A stretch of DNA of 15,681 nt from Lamprocystis purpurea (GTDB taxonomy: Bacteria > Pseudomonadota > Gammaproteobacteria > Chromatiales > Chromatiaceae), in contig DYRB01000016.1 in the NCBI GenBank assembly GCA_020718945.1, positions 1 through 15,681 of the forward strand. Reading direction: 5' to 3'. Numbering within the stretch: the stretch's first letter is position 1; the number at the start of each line of letters is the position of its first letter. The notes beneath the pieces are model-generated. The model saw only the letters and a list, made by a program, of their open reading frames with translations. It was not told the DNA's origin and did no database searches. A program made the translations under genes and the position numbers. This document shows, one piece after another, positions 1-7,200 of this stretch.

Positions 1-1772
1 CCGAGGCCATCGCCGCCGAGCAGCAGAAGGCCACCGAGGCCCTGACGGCCCTGCAACAGAAAGACGCCGAGGCCCTGGCCGCTGAGCAGCGCAAGGCCGC
101 CGACGCCGCCGCCGCAATGCAGGGTCAACTGGACACCGCGACCCAGAAGATCGCCGCCCTGGGCAGCGACATCGAGGGGCTCAAGCAGGCCCAGGTGGAC
201 GCCGCCGCCCGCCACGAGGCCCAGTTGACCGCCGCCGAACAGCAGTACCAGGCCAAGCTCCAGGCCGTCGAGGCCCAGCTCAACGAGCGCATCGCCGGCC
301 TGCGCACCGCCCTGGAGGGCAGCGACCCGGAGCGTGCGGCCCTGTTCGCCGGTTTCGAGCAGCGCCTCCAGGCCGGTCACGAGGCCGTCGCGGCCCTGGA
401 GGCGACCAAGACCGACCTCAGCGGCCAATTGGCCAGCGCGAAGCAGACCCTGGACGAGCGCGCCGCGGCCCTGACCGAGGCCACCCAGCGCATCGAGGCC
501 GCCCAGGGCGAGCTGACCCAGACCCGCGGCGAGTTGGCCCAGCTCCAGGCCCAGCACGATGCGTCCATGGACAAGGCGGCCATGGACCAGGCCGGCCTCC
601 AGGCCCAGCATGCCGCGGCGCTCGAAAAGGCTGCCCAGGAACGCGCCGTGCTGGAGGCAGACCAGGCCGCCGCCCTCGCCCAGGCCGCCAAGGAGCAGGC
701 CGACCTCAAGGACCAGCACGCCGCTGCCATCGACCAGGCCGCCAAGGCCAAGGCCGACCTGGAGGCGAACCACGCCGCCGCCTTGGATCAAGCGGCGAAG
801 GCCAAGGCGGACCTGGAGGCCAACCACGCCGCAGCCCTGGATCAGGCCGCCAAGGCCAAGGCCGACCTGGAGGCGAGCCACGCAGCAGCCCTCGACCAGG
901 CCGCCAAGGCCAAGGCCGACCTGGAGGCCCAGCACGCCGCCGCACTGGATCAGGCCGCCCAGGACGCCGCCGCCCTCAAGGCCAGGCTCGAGGGGGATCT
1001 GGCCCAGGCCCAGGCGACCCACAGCTCGGAGATCGGCCAGGCCAAGGACAAAATCGGCACCCTGACCGCCGGCCTGGCCGCCGAGACCGCCGCCCTGGCC
1101 GCCCTTCAGGCCAAGCACGACCAAATGGTCGCCGACCTCAGTGGCCAGCTGGCCGACACAGATAAGGCCCTGGCCGGGGTGCGCGCCGACTTGGCTACCA
1201 CCACCCAGGCCGCCGCCGACCAAAAGGCGGCCCTTGAGCGGCAGATCGCCGAGGCCAAGGGGCGTATCGCCCAACTGGAGGGGACCCTGGCCAGCGAGCG
1301 CCAGGCCAACGAAGCCGCCCAACTGGCCGCGCGGCAGGCCCACGCCAAAGCCCTGGCGAGTCAGCACGACCTGTTGGTGAAGGTCTCCGAGTTGGGGGGG
1401 CGCGAGACCGAGAAGGGCCTGCTGCTCAGCCTGGCCGAGGCCGACCTCAACTTCCCCGTTAGCAAGGCGACCCTCCCCGCCGGGGACCTGCCAAGCCTCG
1501 ACCGCATGGCCGCCCTGCTTGCCCAGTTCCCCGACATCACCGCCCGCATCGAGGGCCACACCGATGCGGCGGGCCGCGACGAGACCAACCTCGCCCTGTC
1601 CCAGGCGCGGGCCGAAGCGGTCAAGCAGGCCCTGGTGGACCGGGGCATCGCCGTGGAGCGCCTGACCGCCGTCGGCATAGGGGAGACCCGCCCCATCGGC
1701 AGCAACGCCACCAAGGCCGGCAGCCGCCAGAACCGCCGGGTGGAGGTCTACATCATCGAAGCGGCCAGGTAG
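1..1772 (+). CDS. OmpA-family protein with long Ala-rich coiled coil (5' end outside window)
   Basis: The frame is open from base 3 with the same Ala/Glu/Gln/Lys-rich composition, so the ATG at 117 is almost certainly internal and the true start lies upstream. From about base 120 to 1370 the product is a nearly uninterrupted predicted coiled coil, including eight 18-residue repeats at 573-1004. The last ~115 residues (from about 1419) form an OmpA C-terminal domain: LNF strand, EGHTDAAG, then TNLALSQARAEAVKQAL, which matches the peptidoglycan-binding NxxLSxxRA helix with its Asp and Arg ligands, and a final NRRVEVYI strand. By family knowledge this domain binds diaminopimelate in peptidoglycan, so the protein probably spans or braces the periplasm with its rod. 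The N-terminus (signal peptide, lipobox or membrane anchor) cannot be seen. It converges on the sensor-kinase gene and ends at a strong hairpin. Confidence 0.9.
   Translation, partial: EAIAAEQQKATEALTALQQKDAEALAAEQRKAADAAAAMQGQLDTATQKIAALGSDIEGLKQAQVDAAARHEAQLTAAEQQYQAKLQAVEAQLNERIAGLRTALEGSDPERAALFAGFEQRLQAGHEAVAALEATKTDLSGQLASAKQTLDERAAALTEATQRIEAAQGELTQTRGELAQLQAQHDASMDKAAMDQAGLQAQHAAALEKAAQERAVLEADQAAALAQAAKEQADLKDQHAAAIDQAAKAKADLEANHAAALDQAAKAKADLEANHAAALDQAAKAKADLEASHAAALDQAAKAKADLEAQHAAALDQAAQDAAALKARLEGDLAQAQATHSSEIGQAKDKIGTLTAGLAAETAALAALQAKHDQMVADLSGQLADTDKALAGVRADLATTTQAAADQKAALERQIAEAKGRIAQLEGTLASERQANEAAQLAARQAHAKALASQHDLLVKVSELGGRETEKGLLLSLAEADLNFPVSKATLPAGDLPSLDRMAALLAQFPDITARIEGHTDAAGRDETNLALSQARAEAVKQALVDRGIAVERLTAVGIGETRPIGSNATKAGSRQNRRVEVYIIEAAR
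573..1004 (+). repeat. Eight tandem 54-bp repeats (18-aa coiled-coil units)
   Basis: Consecutive in-frame units start with (Q/K)AA and end with H/Q-AAALD-type residues. Units 4-7 (735-788, 789-842, 843-896, 897-950) are almost identical, with protein consensus QAAKAKADLEANHAAALD, and differ mainly at the residue before His. Units 1-3 and 8 are diverged. Eighteen residues equal five alpha-helical turns, so each copy lengthens the rod without changing helical phase. The near-identity of the central units suggests recent duplication by slippage or recombination. Confidence 0.9.
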
Positions 1773-1781
1773 TCCAGGCCC

Positions 1782-1813
1782 ACGGCACCGGCGGCCCTGG
1801 CCGCCGGTGCCGT
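1782..1813. terminator. Bidirectional hairpin terminator between convergent genes
   Basis: A perfect 15-bp inverted repeat (arms 1782-1796 and 1799-1813) is separated by only CT, so in practice the inner pairs open to make the loop. It starts 9 nt after the TAG of the OmpA-like gene and touches the last base of the sensor-kinase stop codon. No T-tract follows on either strand, so intrinsic termination is plausible but not proven; it may mainly protect the 3' ends. Confidence 0.6.
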
Positions 1814-3111
1814 CACCCCACTGAGAAACGCACCGTCACCACCAGCCCGGACCCAGCGGGCGGGTCCGACAGGGTCACCTCGACCCCATGGTCCTGGGCA
1901 ATGCGCTTGACGATCGCCAGGCCCAGTCCGCTCCCGGACTTGGCCCCCCCCAGCCGGCGGTAGAACCGGTCGAAGACCCGCGCCCGGTCCTCGACGGGGA
2001 TACCCGGCCCGGTATCGGCCACCCGCACCACAGGCCCCGCCGCCTCCGCCGCGCAGGTCACCCGGACCCGCCCCCCGGATGGGGTATAGTGCAGGGCGTT
2101 ATCCACCAGATTGTTCAGCAGGGTGCTCAGGGCCTCGGCGTCGCCTGGGACCTGCACGCCCGGGTCGGCGGCCAAGCTCAGGGCGACACCGCGGTCCTGG
2201 GCCAAGGTCATGAAGTCCGCCACCACCGAGCGGGTCAGTTGCCCCAGGTCCAAGGGCAAGTCGGCGCGCACCGGGGTCCCCGGCTCCAGGCGGGCCAGGG
2301 TCAAGAGCTGACCGACCAGGCGGTCGGCCCGTTCCAGGCGCTCGTGGACCTTACGGTAGGCCAGGTGCCGGTCCGCCCCGACGCTGCGCTCCGCCAGTTG
2401 CATTTGCAGCTTGAGCGCCGTCAAGGGGGTGCGCAGTTCGTGGGCCGCATCGGCGATCAGGGCCTGCTGGGACTCCAGGGTGCGGTGCAGCCGCCCGAGG
2501 AGGGCATTGACCGCGTCCACTACCGGTCGCAATTCGGCGGAGGCGGCATCGACCTCGAGGGTATCCGTGGACTCCGGGGCACGCCTGCCCAAGGCCTCGG
2601 CGAGTTGGCCCAGGGGTCTGAGCCCGCGCCCCACCACCACCCAGATCAGGACGCCGAGCAGGGGCAGGAGCAGGACCAGCGGCAGCACGGTGCGTACCGC
2701 CATGGCAGCGGCCTGCTCCCGGCGCACCTCCGTCGGCTGGGCCACCTGGACAAAGCGGTCCGCATGCTGCGCAGTGAAGGTCTGCCAGCGCTCTCCCTGG
2801 ACGGACAGGATGCGCATACCCCGGCCATCCACCCGGGGGGGCAGCGGTTGAGGCTGCGACGTATAGATGTGGGCCCCGCTGCGATCCCAGACTTGGACGA
2901 CCAAGCCATCCGCAAGCACCTGACCCACCCGGAAGTCCGGGGCGGCAGCCATGTGCAAAGGAAAGGCCACTGCCAATTGCCGCAGTTGGGCATCGAACAA
3001 GGCATTCGCCTCGTTCAACGCCTTGACATAGACCGCCAGCCCCGCCGCCAGGGTACCCAGCAAGACCCCGCCGAGGAGCCAGACCAGCAGTCTGCGGCGG
3101 ATGCTGTTCAC
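1813..3111 (-). CDS. QseC-like membrane sensor histidine kinase
   Basis: A 432-aa kinase with a GTG start that overlaps the regulator stop by 4 nt (GTGA), indicating translational coupling. Residues ~8-30 form TM helix 1, ~31-140 a small periplasmic sensor region (QVWDRSG..., RWQTF, VQVAQ), and ~141-160 TM helix 2 (LPLVLLLPLLGVLIWVVV). A HAMP-like segment follows (RGLRPLGQLAEAL). The H-box DAAHELRTPLTALK puts the phosphorylated His at 224. The N-box is NNLVDNALHYTP (333-344), G1 is DTGPG (366-370), the F-box is VFDRFYR, and G2 is GSGLGLAI (393-400), so all catalytic motifs are intact. The order TM-sensor-TM with the VQVAQ and LIW.VV.RGLRPL signatures resembles QseC or TctE/PmrB-type kinases. 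The ligand cannot be read from sequence. It autophosphorylates at the inner membrane and passes phosphate to the adjacent regulator. Confidence 0.92.
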   Translation of the reverse strand: MNSIRRRLLVWLLGGVLLGTLAAGLAVYVKALNEANALFDAQLRQLAVAFPLHMAAAPDFRVGQVLADGLVVQVWDRSGAHIYTSQPQPLPPRVDGRGMRILSVQGERWQTFTAQHADRFVQVAQPTEVRREQAAAMAVRTVLPLVLLLPLLGVLIWVVVGRGLRPLGQLAEALGRRAPESTDTLEVDAASAELRPVVDAVNALLGRLHRTLESQQALIADAAHELRTPLTALKLQMQLAERSVGADRHLAYRKVHERLERADRLVGQLLTLARLEPGTPVRADLPLDLGQLTRSVVADFMTLAQDRGVALSLAADPGVQVPGDAEALSTLLNNLVDNALHYTPSGGRVRVTCAAEAAGPVVRVADTGPGIPVEDRARVFDRFYRRLGGAKSGSGLGLAIVKRIAQDHGVEVTLSDPPAGSGLVVTVRFSVG

Positions 3112-3896
3112 TCGGTGGCGATCATGTAGCCGGCCCCGGAGACGTTGCGAATGAAGTCATTGCCAAACTTGTTGCGCAACATGAAGACCTCCCGATCAGC
3201 GCTGCCGCTCGCCGCGGGATCGACCTTCACCAGCAGGGCCTCCAGGCGTTCCCGGGAGACCACCACCCCGGGCGGGTCGAGCAGGGCCCGCATCACGGCA
3301 TACTCGCGGCCGTTGAGGCGCAGCGGGCTGCCCTTGAAGGTGATCTCCCCGGTGAGCGGGTTGAACACCAGACCGCGGCAGGAGATGCCCGGCGCGCCCG
3401 CCGCCGGGGCCTGGGCACGGGGCGAGGCGGCCAGGTTGGGCCTGGGCAGGCCCGCCGCCGGGGCCTGGGCGTGGGGGGAGGCGGCCAGGATGGGCCTGGG
3501 CACGCCTGCGGCGGACGCCGCCACGACCTGGGGCACCGGGTGGCGGCGCAGCAGGGCACGGACCCGGGCGTACATCTCGTCCAGGTCGAAGGGCTTGACC
3601 AGGTAGTCGTCCGCCCCGCTGTCGAGGCCGCGGATGCGGTCGGCCCGCTCGCCGCGGGCGGTGAGCACCAGGACCGGGGCCACCCCGCCCCGCTTGCGAT
3701 AGGCGGCCAGGAGGTCCATCCCGTCCATGCCCGGCAGGCCCAGGTCGAGCAGGACCAGGTCATAGACCTGACGGGCCAGGGTGGCATCGGCGACCTTGCC
3801 GTCGCGGACCCAGTCTACGGCGTAGCGCTCGGCACGCAGGCCATCGCAGACGCTCTCCCCAATCATGGGGTCGTCTTCTACCAATAAGATGCGCAT
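3108..3896 (-). CDS. OmpR/PhoB-family response regulator (QseB-like) with repeat-expanded linker
   Basis: I chose the ATG at 3896 (262 aa) because the receiver begins there with MRILLVEDDPMIG; a GTG 12 codons upstream (3932) would add an unrelated leader. The receiver has the acidic pair D8/D9, phosphoacceptor D51 (LVLLDLGLPGMDG), T79 and K101 (DDYLVKPFDLDEM). The C-terminal winged helix (~173-262) reads LNGREYAVMRALL...VVSRERLEALL...NVSGAGYMI. Between them, residues ~120-172 form an Ala/Pro-rich linker longer than is usual for QseB-like proteins (about 220 aa), containing two 18-aa repeats. Phosphorylation by the kinase downstream should control DNA binding; targets are unknown. The gene is divergent from uvrA and is first of the two-gene operon. 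Confidence 0.92.
   Translation of the reverse strand: MRILLVEDDPMIGESVCDGLRAERYAVDWVRDGKVADATLARQVYDLVLLDLGLPGMDGMDLLAAYRKRGGVAPVLVLTARGERADRIRGLDSGADDYLVKPFDLDEMYARVRALLRRHPVPQVVAASAAGVPRPILAASPHAQAPAAGLPRPNLAASPRAQAPAAGAPGISCRGLVFNPLTGEITFKGSPLRLNGREYAVMRALLDPPGVVVSRERLEALLVKVDPAASGSADREVFMLRNKFGNDFIRNVSGAGYMIATE
3397..3504 (-). repeat. Two tandem 54-bp repeats in the regulator linker
   Basis: Units at 3397-3450 and 3451-3504 match at most positions and encode near-identical 18-aa peptides (GVPRPILAASPHAQAPAA and GLPRPNLAASPRAQAPAA); part of a further unit flanks them. The array sits exactly between the receiver and the DNA-binding domain, so it lengthens a flexible linker without touching either fold. 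Confidence 0.9.
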
Positions 3897-4209
3897 GGGT
3901 GCTTTACCAACTCGGGTGAGGGAACAGGGCACGCGACAGGGGTTTGGAACTGGGTCGGGACCTCGCCCCGACTGGCATGTCGCTACCAGGCGGGCCGGAC
4001 CAGGTCCTTCACGAAGGCCCTGAAGTATGGACCCATGGCGGAATTCCCAGGGGTCCGATCAGCAGACGAGGCGCCACCTCAGGTCAGGGCGCGCCCAAGG
4101 CCCCGCCTAGGATACCGCCCCGGAGCGGCCAGGCATACCCGTAGAAGCCCCGCTCTGGAAAGAGCAGTTCGGCCGCAAATTAGGCAAATTTACGCAAAGG
4201 GGTCAGCCA
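3897..4209. promoter_or_regulatory. Divergent intergenic region between the regulator operon and uvrA
   Basis: About 313 bp without a convincing gene. It should hold promoters for both directions. The only AT-rich island is 4175-4200, where GCAAA occurs three times (4175, 4184, 4194), spaced 9-10 bp, so on one helix face. An AAGGGG Shine-Dalgarno-like run at 4197-4202 precedes the uvrA ATG at 4210. No CTGT-N8-ACAG LexA box is visible. A small hairpin with a GGAA loop lies at 4152-4165. A 66-codon frame at 3944-4144 has no coding character. Confidence 0.5.
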
Positions 4210-7200
4210 ATGTCCGACCGCGACACAGAGCACCACCCCGCCATACGCCTGCGCGGTGTGCGGCAGAACAACCTCAAGGGCCTGGACCTGGACCTGCCCC
4301 TGGGGGAGCTGATCCTGGTCACCGGGGTCTCGGGCTCGGGCAAGTCGTCGCTCGCCTTCGATACCCTCTATGCGGAGGGCCAGCGGCGCTATGTGGAGAC
4401 CTTCTCCCCCTACGCCCGCCAGTTCCTCGACCGCATGGACAGGCCGCGGGCGGACCGCATCGAGGACATACCGCCGGCCATCGCCATAGACCAGACCAAC
4501 CCGGTACGGACCTCGCGCTCCACCCTGGGCACCCTGACGGAGCTCAACGACCACCTGAAGCTTCTGTTCGCCCGGGCGGCCCGGCTGTTCTGCCGGGGCT
4601 GCGGGCGGGAGGTCCGCCGCGACACCCCACAAGGGATCTGGGACCAACTCCTGGCCAGCCCCGGGGCGGCGGGCGGGCGGGCCCTGATTGCCTTCCGGGT
4701 CCCGATCCCGGCGAGCCTCACCGCCGCCGAGGTCCGGGCCCTGCTCGCCCAGCAGGGCTATATCCGCATACTGCGCGAAGACGCGGCTGCCCTGGAGGTG
4801 ATCCAGGACCGGCTGCGCCTGACCCCAGAGGCCCGCGGCCGCGGGGTCGAAGCCCTGGAATCGGCCCTGGGGCGCGGCCACGGCCAGGCCCTGATCTATC
4901 CGTTGGATGCCACCGGCGACCCCGGCGCCCCCTGGCGCTTCTCCGCCGGGCTGCACTGCCCGGACTGCGACATCACCTACCGCGACCCGGTCCCCAATCT
5001 GTTCTCCTTCAACTCCCCGGTGGGGGCCTGCGAGACCTGCCGCGGCTTCGGCCGGGTGATCGGCATCGACTGGGGCCTGGTCATCCCGGACCCGGGCAAG
5101 TCCCTGATCGAAGGGGCGATCAAGCCCTTCCAGTCCGACAGCTATGCGGAGAGCCAGGAGGACCTGATGGGCTTCGCCCACCGCCGCGGCATCCCCACCG
5201 ATGTCCCCTGGCGGGACCTCACCGACGCCGACCGCACCTGGGTCCTGGAGGGCGAGGGCGAGTGGGGGCAGGGCCTCTGGTACGGGGTGCGGCGCTTCTT
5301 TCAGTGGCTGGAGGGGCGTAGCTACAAGATGCATGTGCGGGTCCTGCTGTCCCGCTACAGGTCCTATGACCCCTGCCCCGCCTGCGCCGGGGCCCGACTC
5401 AAGGACGAGGCCCTGGACTGGCGCCTGGGGACCCGGGCCCTGGCCGACGCCGCCCTGGCCCCGGGGCTGCGCTTCCGCCACGCCCGGGTCACCACTGCGC
5501 CCGAGGTCTGGGAGTCCCTGCCAGGACTCCACATCCACGACCTGCTCGGCCTGTCCATAGAGCGGCTCCGCGACCTGTTCGCGGGCCTGAGCCTCCCGGT
5601 TGCCCTGGATTTGGCCCTGGACCAGGTGCTGGCGGGCATCCGCACCCGTCTCCAGTACCTCTGCGAGGTCGGCCTGGGCTATCTGACCCTGGACCGCCAA
5701 TCCCGCACCCTGTCCGGGGGCGAGGTCCAGCGCATCAACCTGACCACGGCCCTGGGCACCGGTCTGGTCAACACCCTGTTCGTCCTGGACGAACCCAGCA
5801 TAGGCCTGCACCCCCGGGACATGGACCGCATCGTCGGCCTACTCCAGCGCCTGCGCGACGCCGGCAACACCTTGGTGGTGGTGGAGCACGACCCGCAGGT
5901 CATGCTGGCCGCCGACCGCATCCTGGACCTGGGTCCCGGCCCGGGTGAGCAGGGCGGGGAACTGGTCTTCCAGGGCACCCCGGGGGAAATCCTGGCCGAC
6001 CCGAGATCCCTGACCGGGGCCTACCTCAGCGGCCGGCGCTTGGTGGCCGAACCCCGCGCCCCCAGGCCCCTGGTCCCCGGGGAGCCCCTGCTGCGGGTGC
6101 TGGGGGCCAGGACCAACAACCTGGCCGGGATCGATGTCGAGATACCCCTGAACCGCCTGGTGGTGGTCACCGGGGTCTCGGGGTCGGGCAAGTCCACCCT
6201 GGTGGAGGATGTCCTCTACCGGGCCCTGGCCAAGGCCAAGGGCCGACCGGTGGAGGCCCCGGGGGAGCACCTGGCCTGCACCGGCCACGACCTGATCGCC
6301 GATGTGGTGCTGCTCGACCAGGCGCCCATAGGCCGGACCTCGCGCTCCAATCCGGCCAGCTATGTCGGCGCCCTGGACCCCATCCGCAAGCGCCTGGCCG
6401 CCACCCCCCTGGCCCGGGAGCGCGGCTACACCGCCGGGACCTTCAGCTTCAACTCCGGCACCGGGCGCTGCCCTACCTGCGGGGGCTCCGGCTTCGAACT
6501 GGTGGAGATGCAGTTCCTCTCCGATGTCTACCTGCGCTGCCCGGACTGCGACGGGCGCCGCTACCGCCCGGCGGTGCTGGAGGTGACCCTGGACCTGGGC
6601 GGCGTGGCCAGGTCCATGGCCGATATCCTGGACCTGACCGTGACCCAGGCGGTGGCCGCCTTCGCCGACAGCCCCGAGGTCCTGCGTTCCCTGGGGCCCT
6701 TACAGGCCGTCGGCCTGGGCTATGTCCGCCTGGGCCAGCCGGTGCCGACCCTGTCCGGGGGTGAGGCCCAGCGGCTCAAGCTCGCCGAGCACCTGGTCCA
6801 GGCCCAGGGCCGCAAGGGGCCTCGCGGCAAGGGGACCCAAGGCAAGGGCACCCGCGGCCAGGGGCTGCTGTTCATCCTCGACGAACCCACCACAGGTCTG
6901 CACTTCGCCGACATCGCCACCCTCATCGCCGCCTTCCGCCGCCTGCTGGACCAGGGCCATTCCCTGCTGGTCATAGAACACAACCTGGACCTGATCCGCC
7001 ACGCCGACTGGCTCATCGACTTAGGCCCCGAGGGCGGCACCGGCGGCGGTCGCGTGGTCTGCACCGGGACCCCGGACCAGGTGACGGACCACCCGAGCAG
7101 CCACACCGGGCGTGCCCTGCGCGATCAGGCACAAGGGCTGGCCCGGGTTGCAGAGCCCGGTGGGGGCGGCGCCCCCGCCGCGACGCAGCGTCTTCCAGGA

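Noticed and set aside
573..1004. CRISPR-like array
   Set aside because: The 54-bp repeats are contiguous, in frame and without unique spacers; they encode coiled coil.
1888..3129. Plus-strand open frame of 413 codons opposite the sensor kinase
   Set aside because: Antisense shadow of a kinase whose motifs are all intact on the minus strand.
3944..4144. 66-codon frame in the divergent intergenic region
   Set aside because: Pro/Gly/Arg-rich, no ribosome site, no resemblance to a known family.
3897..4209. LexA/SOS box upstream of uvrA
   Set aside because: No CTGT-N8-ACAG palindrome or close variant could be found.
4035..5321. Plus-strand open frame of 428 codons overlapping the start of uvrA
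   Set aside because: Pro/Arg/Gly-rich out-of-frame translation of uvrA; no family-like motif.
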